A stretch of DNA of 31,750 bases. It comes from an uncultured Pseudoxanthomonas sp. GTDB taxonomy: Bacteria > Pseudomonadota > Gammaproteobacteria > Xanthomonadales > Xanthomonadaceae. The notes under the pieces are model-generated. The model was not told the origin of the DNA, searched no databases, and was given only the letters and a program-made list of their open reading frames with translations. This document shows, one piece after another, positions 8,683 to 17,492 of this stretch (position 1 is the first letter of the stretch; each line of letters starts with the position of its first letter). A program made the position numbers and the translations under genes. The stretch is from the NCBI RefSeq assembly GCF_946886695.1, contig NZ_CAMPJD010000052.1, positions 1-31,750 of the forward strand, given 5' to 3'.

Positions 8683-9330
8683 ATGTCGGCCCAGCAACCG
8701 CACGAACCGCACTTCACCTTCCGCCTGCCCCGCACGGCCCTGCGCAACGCCGCCATCGCCTTCGGCATCGGCCTGCTGCTGTTCGCGATCGTCTGGTGGG
8801 CGGGCCGCGACGACGGGTTCTACACGCCGGAAGCCACGGTGCCTGGCAAATCGCTGCCGGTCGAGGCGCTGCCCGAACCCCTTTCCACTGGCGATGGCGC
8901 GAGCGGCATGGAAGAACCCGCACCACGACCGCCCACCGAGGAGCGCCCGCAACTGGTGGAAGAAAAGCCGATGCCCGCGCCCGTGCCGGAGACCCCGGTA
9001 CCCACGGCACCGGCCAATGCGACGCCGGCGGCGGCAGGTATTCCGCTCGCCCCCGGCGATGTGCCGGTGCCGATCCCCGGCCAGACACCCGCGCCCGAGT
9101 ACCCGCCCTCTGCCATGCGCAATGGCGCGGAGGGCACGGTGATGGTGCGGGTGGAAGTGGGTGCGGATGGCGTTCCCACGTCGGTCGATGTGGCCCAGCG
9201 CAGCGGCTCCCGTGATCTGGATCGCGCTGCGGTGGCGGCCGTGCGTCGCTGGCGCTTCCAGCCGGCGCAGCGCGATGGCCAGGCGGTGCCGGGCGCGGTG
9301 ACGGTGCCGATCGATTTCAAGATGCGGTGA
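8683..9330 (+). CDS. TonB-like energy transducer protein
   Basis: A 215-residue inner-membrane protein. A cytoplasmic start of about 20 residues is followed by one helix (about 22-40), a Pro/Glu-rich periplasmic linker (about 60-135, with many PxP and EEKP segments) and a C-terminal TonB domain (PEYPPSAMRNGAEGTVMVRV, then GSRDLDRAAVAAVRRWRFQP). TonB proteins pass energy from ExbB/ExbD to outer-membrane receptors; no exbB, exbD or receptor gene lies in the window, so its partner is unknown. A second, shorter TonB-like gene follows 382 bp downstream on the same strand. The chosen ATG at 8683 starts right before the hydrophobic region. Confidence 0.9.
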   Translation: MSAQQPHEPHFTFRLPRTALRNAAIAFGIGLLLFAIVWWAGRDDGFYTPEATVPGKSLPVEALPEPLSTGDGASGMEEPAPRPPTEERPQLVEEKPMPAPVPETPVPTAPANATPAAAGIPLAPGDVPVPIPGQTPAPEYPPSAMRNGAEGTVMVRVEVGADGVPTSVDVAQRSGSRDLDRAAVAAVRRWRFQPAQRDGQAVPGAVTVPIDFKMR

Positions 9331-9404
9331 TCGTTGCCTGCATCGCACACGATGCGGTAGGCGCCACTCGACAACTCAACCTGACAATCGAAACCGCATG
9401 AAAG

Positions 9405-9498
9405 CCGTTCGTGGCGAGTCCGTCGGACCTCGCTTCTGTGCTGCCGTGGTTTGTCGCTTTTCCGCGAAGAGCGTGGTTCGACGGGCTCACCACGAACG
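9405..9498. repeat. Inverted pair of dispersed elements (also present at 15634)
   Basis: Arms at about 9405-9435 and 9468-9498 are inverted copies of one element. The second arm matches 15634-15664 in opposite orientation at 29 of 31 positions. This sits in the 382-bp gap between the two TonB-like genes; the rest of the gap holds no gene that I can support. Confidence 0.85.
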
Positions 9499-9712
9499 GA
9501 GTACACCTTCGGCGCCCGCGACAGGCGACAAGTCCTGACGCAATAGCGCAGGACTTTCTGCATGCACGCGGCGTGCACACGGATGAACGTGTATTCCGCT
9601 AGCTGAACTCAGCCCGGCCCACTTCATCGCGAAATCACGCATCGCAAACATCCCCACGCAAAGACTCGGCACCGTTCCAACGCGGAACCCACAACGCGAA
9701 ACGGAGGTTCAC

Positions 9713-10276
9713 ATGTCGATGCCCACGAACAATGAATACCGCACCCCGGATACCGTGCAAGACACCACGGTTGAACCGCGCCGCACCACATCCCCTGTCC
9801 TGCTGGTGCTGTTCGCCTTTGCGGTCACCGCAGGCGGCCTGATCTGGTGGAGCCAGTCGCGCGGTCCGGCCGACACTCCGGTGGCTGCCCTGCCTGCACC
9901 GGTGATCGATGAGCCGACGGCGACCACGCCTGCCAAAGAGCGTGTCACCGAGGCCGCCAACCGCGAACGTACCGAACGCGCAGCCGCCCGTCAGGCCATG
10001 ATCAGTCGTGAGGCCAGCCCGCTCGCCAGCAACGCCGAGCCGAAGTACCCCGCTTCGATGCTGCGTGCCGGCGTCGGTGGCACCGTGGTGGTGCTGGCCG
10101 AGGTGGATGCCCAGGGCAATCCGGTCGACGTGCGCGTGGTCGAGCGCAGCGGCGAACGCGATCTGGACCGCGCCGCGCTGAGTGCCGTGCGCCAGTGGCG
10201 CTTTGAGCCTGCCATGCGCAATGGCAAGGCGATCGCCACCAGCGTGAAGGTGCCGGTGGACTTCAAGCCCATCTGA
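9713..10276 (+). CDS. Short TonB-like protein
   Basis: A 187-residue inner-membrane protein with about 28 cytoplasmic residues, one helix (about 29-47) and a C-terminal TonB domain (PKYPASMLRAGVGGTVVVLAE, then GERDLDRAALSAVRQWRFEP). The linker between them (about 50-105) is short, Arg/Glu/Ala-rich and helical-looking (KERVTEAANRERTERAAARQ) rather than Pro-rich as in classical TonB. That may be too short to cross the whole periplasm, so it may not serve outer-membrane receptors. The domain is clearly paralogous to that of the upstream gene, suggesting an old duplication. The GGAGG ribosome-binding site at 9703 is strong. A perfect hairpin terminator follows the gene. Confidence 0.88.
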   Translation: MSMPTNNEYRTPDTVQDTTVEPRRTTSPVLLVLFAFAVTAGGLIWWSQSRGPADTPVAALPAPVIDEPTATTPAKERVTEAANRERTERAAARQAMISREASPLASNAEPKYPASMLRAGVGGTVVVLAEVDAQGNPVDVRVVERSGERDLDRAALSAVRQWRFEPAMRNGKAIATSVKVPVDFKPI

Positions 10277-10315
10277 GTGCTGCACCGCTCCGCACAAGGA
10301 GCTGACGAGGAAAGT

Positions 10316-10347
10316 AAAAGGGGACGCGAGCAGGCGTCCCCTTTTCC
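10316..10347 (+). terminator. Rho-independent terminator after the short TonB-like gene
   Basis: A perfect 12-bp stem (10316-10327 with 10334-10345) with a 6-nt loop; the A-run and T-run at the stem ends let it work in both directions. It lies 40 bp after the stop codon. Confidence 0.92.
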
Positions 10348-10361
10348 TATGTCTGGCTTCT

Positions 10362-10482
10362 TGTAGGAGCGACGTAAGTCGCGACCGTGAACCCTCCGCG
10401 CCAGGATCGCGTCGAGCACCCGCGGATGGGAGAACCGCACGGGAACTCCGAGTCTGCGGTCGCGACTCACGTCGCTCCTACA
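10362..10482. repeat. REP-type inverted repeat (GTAGGAGCGACGTAAGTCGCGAC family)
   Basis: Arms 10362-10387 and 10457-10482 are inverted copies differing at one position, separated by 69 bp. It belongs to the same family as the element at 13196 and lies just beyond the 3' end of aroA. Confidence 0.92.
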
Positions 10483-10495
10483 GAACGCGGAAGCG

Positions 10496-11800
10496 TCACG
10501 CCTTCCGCAACGCGAATCCCGCGCCGGTCGCCAGGCCGTCGTAGTTCGGAAACGAGGTGGCCACGTTGGCGACGTCGCCGATGCGGACCTCGCCCGTCGC
10601 CACCTGCCCCGCAATGGAGAACGCCATCGCGATGCGGTGGTCGCCATGGCTGTCCACCACCCCACCCTGCAGTTCGCCGGGGAAGATCGTCGCGCCATCG
10701 GGCGTCTCATCGATTCGCAGGCCCAGGGCACGCAGACCATTCGCCATCGCCGCGAGGCGGTCGGATTCCTTCACCCGCAGTTCCGCGGCGCCGCGCACAA
10801 CCGTGGGACCGTCCGCCGCTGCCGCCGCGACGAACAGCGCGGGAAACTCGTCGATCATGTCCGGCACCAGTGCTTCGGGCACCTCGATGCCATGCAGTGG
10901 CGCGTGACGCACTACGAGATCGGCCACCGGTTCGCCGCCGTGCTCGCTGGCATTCTCTTCGGTGATGTCCGCGCCCATCAGGCGCAGTGCCTGCAGCAGG
11001 CCGGTGCGACGCGGATTCAAGCCAACGGCGCGCAGACGCAATTCAGAACCGGGAATGATGCTGGCGGCAACCAGGAAGAACGCGGCCGACGAGAAATCCG
11101 CAGGCACGGCGATGTCCGTCGCCTTCAGGCGCTGCCCGCCACGCAGGCGCGCGAAGCCGGGCGAGAAGTCGATGTCGACGCCGAACGCCTTCAACATCCG
11201 CTCGGTGTAGTCGCGGGTGGGGTGTGGCTCGCGCACCACGGTCTCGCCGTCGGCATACAGGCCGGCCAGCAGTACGGCGGACTTCACCTGGGCACTGGCG
11301 ACTTCCAGCGTGTAGTCGATGCCCGCCAGCGGCTGGCCGCCGTGGATGCGCAGCGGTGGCAGGCCGCCTTCTTCGGTGTCGATGCGCGCGCCCATCGAGG
11401 AAAGCGGCCCGGTGACGCGGCGCATGGGGCGCTTGGACAGGGATTCGTCGCCGACCAGCACGCTGTCGAACGGCTGCGCGGCCAGCAGGCCCGCGAGCAG
11501 CCGCATGCCGGTGCCGGCGTTGCCACAGTCGAGCGCGCCGTCGGCAGGCTTCAGGCCATCCACGCCCACGCCATGGACGATGCGGCGCGACGGCGACGGG
11601 GTTTCCATCTGCACGCCCATGCGCGAAAAGATCGCGGCAGTGGCGCGAGTGTCCTCGCCTTCCAGGAAGCCGTCGACCGTCGACGTGCCATCGGCGAGTG
11701 CGGCGAACATCACCGCGCGGTGCGACACCGACTTGTCGCCGGGGATGTCGAGGGTGCCCCGTAGGGGTTGGCCGGCGGAGGCGATCCAGTCTTGTTTCAT
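10496..11800 (-). CDS. aroA: 3-phosphoshikimate 1-carboxyvinyltransferase (EPSP synthase), class II-like
   Basis: A 434-residue cytoplasmic enzyme that joins shikimate 3-phosphate and phosphoenolpyruvate in the sixth step of the shikimate pathway. PGDKSVSHR (residues 20-28) and FLEGED (45-50) are typical of class II EPSP synthases, as opposed to PGSKTVSNR in class I. SLSKRPMRRV, VKESDR and SHGDHRIAM are further conserved segments. In the PEP-binding loop the sequence is NAGTG with Gly96, where the glyphosate-insensitive CP4 enzyme has Ala; this position is Gly in sensitive enzymes, so insensitivity should not be assumed. It is the last gene of the serC-pheA-aroA row, 223 bp after pheA; both gaps in the row carry palindromic repeats. 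Confidence 0.98.
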   Translation of the reverse strand: MKQDWIASAGQPLRGTLDIPGDKSVSHRAVMFAALADGTSTVDGFLEGEDTRATAAIFSRMGVQMETPSPSRRIVHGVGVDGLKPADGALDCGNAGTGMRLLAGLLAAQPFDSVLVGDESLSKRPMRRVTGPLSSMGARIDTEEGGLPPLRIHGGQPLAGIDYTLEVASAQVKSAVLLAGLYADGETVVREPHPTRDYTERMLKAFGVDIDFSPGFARLRGGQRLKATDIAVPADFSSAAFFLVAASIIPGSELRLRAVGLNPRRTGLLQALRLMGADITEENASEHGGEPVADLVVRHAPLHGIEVPEALVPDMIDEFPALFVAAAAADGPTVVRGAAELRVKESDRLAAMANGLRALGLRIDETPDGATIFPGELQGGVVDSHGDHRIAMAFSIAGQVATGEVRIGDVANVATSFPNYDGLATGAGFALRKA

Positions 11801-11867
11801 CGGAGTTCGTTGCGGGCTTGGGAAGTGAGGGAAGGGAGTACGGGATTCAGAATGACTGAGGACTTGC

Positions 11868-11983
11868 CGTCATCCCGGCGGCCCTCAACAGTCGAGCGAC
11901 TGACAAAGCAGGCATCCATCTTGCTCTTGCAGCCTCGGCGAAAGGCAACGTCAAAGTGGGTCCCGGCATTCGCCGGGATGACG
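11868..11983. repeat. Inverted repeat in the pheA-aroA gap
   Basis: Perfect 13-bp arms CGTCATCCCGGCG (11868-11880) and its reverse complement (11971-11983). The right end also folds alone, TCCCGGC at 11961-11967 with GCCGGGA at 11972-11978. This is a widespread dispersed proteobacterial intergenic element; it separates pheA from aroA. Confidence 0.85.
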
Positions 11984-12023
11984 AGCGAGGTGAGACCGGG
12001 GCTGGATGGGGCTCACGACGGGC

Positions 12024-13169
12024 TCAAGGCACCGCGACCGGGTACGACCCCAGCACCTTGATCTGCGCCGAATGCTGTTCCAGTTCGGCCAGCGCCTGTT
12101 TCATCGCCTGGTCGTCGATGTGGCCGGCCAGGTCGATGAAGAAGCCGTACTCCCACTTCGCGTGGTGCGAAGGCCGCGACTCGATGCGGTTCATGCTGAT
12201 GCCGTGGCGCGCGAACGGGCTGAGCACGTCGAACAGCGCGCCGGGCTTGTCGTGGATGAAGACCAGCACCGAGGTGCGGTCGTGGCCGGACGGCGGGAAG
12301 ATGCTGCGGCCGATCACCAGGAAGCGCGTGGTGTTGTCCTTGTCGTCCTGGATCGGGCTCATGACGACCTTCTTCAGGCCATAGACGTGGGCGGCGCTCT
12401 CGCCGCCGATGGCGGCCGCGTCGTCGTTGCCGCGCGCGCGGCGAGCGCCCTCGGCGTTGCTCGACACCGGCACCTTCTCCACCTTCGGCAGGTTGGCGCG
12501 CAGCCAGCCGGCGGTCTGCGCGAACGACTGCGGGTGCGCGTAGATGCGTTCGATGTCGTCGATGCGGCCGGTACGCGACATCAGGAACTGGTGCACGCGC
12601 AACTCGACTTCGCCGCAGATCTTCAGGTCGGAGGTGAGGAACATGTCCAGGGTGATCTGGATGGTGCCCTGCCCCGAGTTCTCCACCGGCACCACGCCGA
12701 AATCGGCGTTGCCGCTGGCCACTTCCTGGAAGACTTCTTCGATGCTCGCCAGCGGCAGCCCGTGCGCCGAGCGACCGAAGTGCTTGAGCACGGCCTGCTG
12801 GCTGAAGGTGCCTTCCGGCCCCAGGTAGCCGATCTTCAGCGGTTCCTGCTGGGCGAGGCAGGCGGACATGATCTCGCGGAAGACATGCACCAGCACTTCG
12901 TCGCTGAGCGGGCCTTCGTTGCGGTCCACCACCATGCGCAGCACCTGCGCTTCGCGCTCGGGCCGGTAATAGTCCACGGCAGCGGCGAGCTTGCCCTTGG
13001 CCTTGCCGACCTGGTGGGCGAAGACGGCGCGTTCGGCGATCAACGACTGGATCTGGCGGTCGATGCCGTCGATCTTGGCGCGCACGTCGGAGAGGGCCGG
13101 TGCGGGCGTGGCTTCGGCCTTCTTGCTGGGTGCCGGCTGCTTGCTGGATTTGCTGGGCTTGGAGGCCAT
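12024..13169 (-). CDS. pheA: Bifunctional chorismate mutase/prephenate dehydratase (P-protein)
   Basis: A 381-residue cytoplasmic enzyme that turns chorismate into prephenate and then phenylpyruvate for phenylalanine synthesis. A Lys/Pro/Ala-rich N-terminal extension (about 1-25) precedes the chorismate mutase helices (about 26-110: VRAKIDGIDRQIQSLIAER). The prephenate dehydratase domain runs from about 112 to 290 (KIGYLGPEGTFSQQAV; DNTTRFLVIG) and a C-terminal ACT domain from about 297 to 375 (GALFDVLSPFA and NRIESRP). GALxDVL and ESRP are the phenylalanine-binding motifs, so end-product inhibition is expected. It lies between serC (97 bp upstream) and aroA. No leader peptide rich in Phe is visible in the 97-bp gap, which is filled by a palindrome. 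Confidence 0.98.
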   Translation of the reverse strand: MASKPSKSSKQPAPSKKAEATPAPALSDVRAKIDGIDRQIQSLIAERAVFAHQVGKAKGKLAAAVDYYRPEREAQVLRMVVDRNEGPLSDEVLVHVFREIMSACLAQQEPLKIGYLGPEGTFSQQAVLKHFGRSAHGLPLASIEEVFQEVASGNADFGVVPVENSGQGTIQITLDMFLTSDLKICGEVELRVHQFLMSRTGRIDDIERIYAHPQSFAQTAGWLRANLPKVEKVPVSSNAEGARRARGNDDAAAIGGESAAHVYGLKKVVMSPIQDDKDNTTRFLVIGRSIFPPSGHDRTSVLVFIHDKPGALFDVLSPFARHGISMNRIESRPSHHAKWEYGFFIDLAGHIDDQAMKQALAELEQHSAQIKVLGSYPVAVP

Positions 13170-13195
13170 GTTTCAAGTTTCCTGGGGATGCTTTC

Positions 13196-13256
13196 TGTAG
13201 GAGCGACGTAAGTCGCGACCTGAAGGTTGGCGGTCGCGACTTACGTCGCTCCTACA
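13196..13256. repeat. Perfect 25-bp REP-type inverted repeat between serC and pheA
   Basis: Arms 13196-13220 and 13232-13256 are perfect inverted copies with an 11-nt loop, so a transcript would form a very stable hairpin. It fills most of the 97-bp serC-pheA gap and is the same family as the element at 10362. Confidence 0.95.
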
Positions 13257-13266
13257 ACAGCGCTAC

Positions 13267-14352
13267 TCATCCGTTGCGTTGCTGGAAATCGCGCATGAAA
13301 TCGACCAGCGCCTGCGCACCTTCCACCGGCAGCGCGTTGTACAGCGAGGCGCGGATGCCACCGACCGCCTTGTGCCCCTTCAGCGCCAGCAGGCCGGCCG
13401 CCTTGGATTCGGCCACGAAGCGCGAGGTCAGCGTCTCGTCGGGCAGGAAGAACGGGATGTTCATCCGCGAGCGCACGGCCGGCGCCACGTCATTGCGGTA
13501 GAAGCCGCCCGACGCATCGATGGCGCCATAGACCAGCGACGACTTCATGGCGTTGCGGCGCGCGAACTCGGACACGCCGCCTTCGGCAAGCATCCACTTG
13601 AAGACCAGCCCGGCCAGGTACCAGTTCCAGGTCGGCGGCGTGTTGAGCATGGAGTCGCGAGCGGCGTGCGAGCGATAGTCGAAGATGTCGGCGCGCGGCT
13701 GGCCGCTCCGTTCGAACAGATCCTTGCGGATGATGACCACTGCAACGCCCACCGGGCCCAGGTTCTTCTGCGCGCCGGCATAGATGACCCCGTACTTCGA
13801 CACATCCAGCGGCTCGGAGGCGATCGACGAACTGAAGTCGGCGAACAACGGCACGTCGCCTACGTCGGGCGTATCACGGAACTCCACGCCATGGATGGTC
13901 TCGTTGGCGGTGATGTGCACGTAGGCGGCACCGGGCGTGAGCTTCCAGGTGTCGCGCGGCGGGATGTCGTGGAAGCCGCCGGCCTCGCCGTCGGCGGCGA
14001 TGTTGACCGTGCAGTACGGCGCGGCCTGATTGATCGCGGTCTTGCCCCAGTGGCCTGTCACCACGTAGTCGACCACTTGGCCGGGGGCGGCGAAGTTCAG
14101 CGCCAGCAGGGCTTGGTGGGTGGTGGCGCCACCGGACAGGAACAGCACGGCGTACTCGTCAGGAATGCCGACCAGGGCGCGCAGGTCGGCTTCGGCCTGC
14201 GCGGCCACCGCGATGAAATCCTGGCTGCGGTGGCTGATTTCCACGATGGACGCGCCGATGCCGTTCCAGTCGAGCATCTCGGCCTGGGCCTGCCGCAATA
14301 CCGACTCGGGCAACGTGGCGGGACCGGCACTGAAGTTGAACGCGCGCGTCAT
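13267..14352 (-). CDS. serC: Phosphoserine aminotransferase
   Basis: A 361-residue PLP enzyme that makes 3-phosphoserine from 3-phosphohydroxypyruvate with glutamate (serine pathway) and also serves pyridoxine synthesis. The N-terminus [19 protein letters not shown] is the family signature, and Lys196 in [12 protein letters not shown] is the PLP-binding lysine; SGGATTHQ (about 73-80) and [10 protein letters not shown] near the C-terminus are also conserved. The frame stays open upstream to 14751, but that part overlaps the divergent msrP and has no similarity, so the ATG at 14352 is used. It heads the serC-pheA-aroA row, an order common in gammaproteobacteria. Confidence 0.98.
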   Translation of the reverse strand: MTRAFNFSAGPATLPESVLRQAQAEMLDWNGIGASIVEISHRSQDFIAVAAQAEADLRALVGIPDEYAVLFLSGGATTHQALLALNFAAPGQVVDYVVTGHWGKTAINQAAPYCTVNIAADGEAGGFHDIPPRDTWKLTPGAAYVHITANETIHGVEFRDTPDVGDVPLFADFSSSIASEPLDVSKYGVIYAGAQKNLGPVGVAVVIIRKDLFERSGQPRADIFDYRSHAARDSMLNTPPTWNWYLAGLVFKWMLAEGGVSEFARRNAMKSSLVYGAIDASGGFYRNDVAPAVRSRMNIPFFLPDETLTSRFVAESKAAGLLALKGHKAVGGIRASLYNALPVEGAQALVDFMRDFQQRNG

Positions 14353-14557
14353 GGGGCACCTGGAAGAATGAACAGCTAGTATGCCGCAGCGCATCCGTTG
14401 CAGGGGCAACCATGCGGACGTTGGGGCATGAAATGCGGACGGACTGCATCCCGCACCGGGCCATGGCCGTATAGGCTTGCGGCAGGTCGTCCGCAGACCG
14501 GGAATTTTCCCGCCGTACAGACGTCCAACAGTCTCTGCAACGTTCCGGAGCTCCCCC
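14353..14557. promoter_or_regulatory. Divergent promoter region between serC and msrP
   Basis: A 205-bp spacer that must hold promoters for both directions. I see no clear operator or riboswitch in it. Confidence 0.4.
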
Positions 14558-15526
<969 letters not shown>

Positions 15527-15633
15527 GGCAAGGTCCGGAAACCATGTCCTGAGCCTCTGCGTGGGTCGCGCGGCCTCGTTCCGCAGGTGGTGACCCCGCC
15601 ATTCGCGGACTCGTCAGTGGTGAGCTTCAACGT

Positions 15634-15664
15634 CGTCCGTGGTGAGCCTGTCGAACCACGCTCT
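15634..15664. repeat. Dispersed palindromic element between msrP and msrQ
   Basis: A 31-bp copy of the element seen at 9468-9498 (29 of 31 positions, opposite orientation). It falls in the 187-bp msrP-msrQ gap and supplies a false in-frame GTG start at 15639 for msrQ. Confidence 0.9.
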
Positions 15665-15713
15665 TGCCGGATCACCCCTGATATCACTCCCTCCCGACAC
15701 CGACCTGCCACGC

Positions 15714-16343
15714 ATGCCCAAGACTTCCCCGCGCATCATCGCCGCCAAGACCCTGGTCCATGCCCTCGCGCTCACCCCGCTGGCGATCCTGGCCTGGCAG
15801 TTCCACGACGTCTGGCGCAACGGCAGCGACGCACTGGGTGCGGACCCGGTGGCCGAGATCGAACACCGTACGGGACTGTGGGCGCTGCGCCTGCTGATGG
15901 TCGCGCTGGCCGTCACGCCGCTGCGCCAGCTGACAGGGCAGTCGGCGTTGCTGCGCTTCCGGCGGATGCTCGGCCTTTACGCGTTCTTCTACGCCACGCT
16001 GCACCTGGCGGTGTACCTGGGCCTGGACCTGCGTGGCTACTGGACGCAGATCTTCGAGGACATCGTCAAACGTCCCTACATCACCGTCGGCTTCACCGCC
16101 TGGCTGCTGCTGGTACCGTTGGCCGTCACGTCGACGCTGGGATGGATGCGCCGCCTCGGCCGTCGCTGGGGCCAACTGCACAAGCTCGTGTATGCCATCG
16201 GCGTGCTGGCCGTGCTGCATTTCTGGTGGCTGGTGAAATCCGACATCCGCGAGCCGTTGCTGTACGCGGCCATCCTCGCCGCCCTGCTGGGCTGGCGTGC
16301 GTGGAAGCGGTTCAGCCCGCGCCGAACAGCAGCAGTGCGCTGA
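15714..16343 (+). CDS. msrQ: Haem-containing membrane subunit MsrQ
   Basis: A 209-residue inner-membrane protein with about six hydrophobic helices (starting near residues 10, 45, 75, 110, 145 and 180). It passes electrons from the quinone pool or a flavin reductase to MsrP in the periplasm. The segments ATLHLAVYLG and LHKLVYAIGVLAVLHFWWLVKSD hold histidines typical of haem ligands in the ferric-reductase-like domain. The start at 15714 (MPKTSPRIIAAK) fits the family; an upstream GTG at 15639 lies within a dispersed repeat. The 3' end overlaps the convergent FHA-protein gene by 32 bp. Its 187-bp distance from msrP is larger than usual for this pair. Confidence 0.95.
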   Translation: MPKTSPRIIAAKTLVHALALTPLAILAWQFHDVWRNGSDALGADPVAEIEHRTGLWALRLLMVALAVTPLRQLTGQSALLRFRRMLGLYAFFYATLHLAVYLGLDLRGYWTQIFEDIVKRPYITVGFTAWLLLVPLAVTSTLGWMRRLGRRWGQLHKLVYAIGVLAVLHFWWLVKSDIREPLLYAAILAALLGWRAWKRFSPRRTAAVR

Positions 16344-17115
16344 GCGCGCCTGCCATCAACAGCGCCGCAAGCAGCAGCCAGGGCCAACGCAACACCGATG
16401 ACGAGGATGGCGTTGCGGCTTCAGAGGAAGCCGGCAACGCGCCCGGTTCGCCCATCAGCGCAGGCTCGTCCACGTTCGCGGTGGGTGCCCACGGCACTTC
16501 CAGCACGAAACGATGCTGCGCATCGAAGACGATCTGGTCGCCGGCCACGAGCAGTGCATCGCGCACCGCCACACCATTCACCCGGGTGCCGTCGGCGGAT
16601 CCGAGGTCGCGCAGAAGGACGCGTTCACCACGCAGCTCCAGCCGCGCGTGCCGCTCGGCGAATGCCGGATCGTCGACGCGGATATGGGCGTCGCGCGCCC
16701 GCCCGACCACACGCGGCTGTTCCAGCGAAATGCTCTTGCCGTGGTACTTGCCCCCCAGGCCCCGCAGCACCACGCGGACATCGCCTTGGCCGGCGTCGCT
16801 TTCCCGGAGGTCGGCGGCCGATTGGTAGCCCGACTGCAGCAGCAGCTCCACGCCTTCCACGTACACCGCATCGCCGGGTCGCAGTACCGCCATGCGCTTC
16901 ACCGGACGGCCGTTGATGTGCACACCCCGCATGCCGTTGGCCACCTGCAACCAGAGGCCGCGCCGGTCCACGCAGATCTGCGCGAGCAGTGCACCCTGCG
17001 GTGAATCCCCTACACCCACGGTACCTGCCGCTTCACGCACGATGCGGTGCACGCCGGTGGTGAGCGGCCGGTCGGGCGAAGGGCGGTTTGCGAAGTGAAG
17101 TCTGAGGTTCTGCAC
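16312..17115 (-). CDS. FHA-domain protein with C-terminal membrane anchor
   Basis: A protein of about 267 residues. A first module (about 10-95) resembles a degenerate FHA domain (INGRPVKRMAVLRPGDAVYVEG). A second (about 115-205) is a clearer FHA domain with GRARDAHIRVDDPAFAERHARL and DGTRVNGVAV. In classical phosphothreonine-binding FHA domains a Ser sits shortly before the conserved His (SxxH); here it is AERH, so phosphopeptide binding is uncertain. A Ser/Ala-rich linker and a single C-terminal helix suggest tail anchoring. The start is ambiguous: GTG at 17115 gives VQNLRLHF, a likely family N-terminus; ATG at 17145 or further upstream is also in frame. The 3' end overlaps msrQ. Partner kinase or secretion genes are not in the window. 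Confidence 0.83.
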   Translation of the reverse strand: MQNLRLHFANRPSPDRPLTTGVHRIVREAAGTVGVGDSPQGALLAQICVDRRGLWLQVANGMRGVHINGRPVKRMAVLRPGDAVYVEGVELLLQSGYQSAADLRESDAGQGDVRVVLRGLGGKYHGKSISLEQPRVVGRARDAHIRVDDPAFAERHARLELRGERVLLRDLGSADGTRVNGVAVRDALLVAGDQIVFDAQHRFVLEVPWAPTANVDEPALMGEPGALPASSEAATPSSSSVLRWPWLLLAALLMAGALSALLLFGAG

Positions 17116-17213
17116 GCCCCGGGAGCCTATCAGGTTGGGGCCCATCCGGCAGCCCCGGCTTGGCATATGCCGCCACGCTGCGCAGAATAGCGCCGCACAA
17201 AGGGAGCCCTCGC

Positions 17214-17489
17214 ATGGCCAGCATCGACATCCTCCATCCGCATTCCAAATCGCCCAAGCAGGCACGCAAAGCGGTCGAAGACGTGGCAAAGAAACTGTCC
17301 GAGCGCTTCGACATGGACTACGGCTGGGACGGCGACACGCTGAACTTCAGCCGTTCGGGTGTGGAAGGAAGAATCGCCCTGCTCGCCGACACGCTGCGCG
17401 TTACCGCCAACCTGGGCTTCCTGCTTTCGGCGATGAAAGGCCCCATCGAGGCCGAGATCCGTCGGGTCCTGAGCGACAAGTTCGACTGA
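17214..17489 (+). CDS. Polyhydroxyalkanoic acid system family protein
   Basis: A 91-residue protein of the PHA-granule-region type (PHA_gran_rgn). The segment SPKQARKAVEDVAKKLSERF, then YGWDGDTLNFSRSGVEGRI and a C-terminal IEAEIRRVLSDKFD helix, matches this family, which often lies beside phasin or PHA genes and whose molecular role is not well defined. The GGGAG ribosome-binding site at 17202 supports the start. It converges with the FFLEELY-type gene, the stops lying 3 bp apart. Together with the phasin and patatin nearby it points to a granule- or lipid-related neighbourhood. Confidence 0.85.
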   Translation: MASIDILHPHSKSPKQARKAVEDVAKKLSERFDMDYGWDGDTLNFSRSGVEGRIALLADTLRVTANLGFLLSAMKGPIEAEIRRVLSDKFD

Positions 17490-17492
17490 ACG

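Noticed and set aside
12024..13266. Phe attenuator leader before pheA
   Set aside because: The 97-bp gap upstream of pheA holds a palindrome but no short frame rich in Phe codons.
15639..15713. GTG start giving a longer MsrQ
   Set aside because: The extra residues are encoded by a dispersed repeat and by non-membrane sequence; the family start is at 15714.
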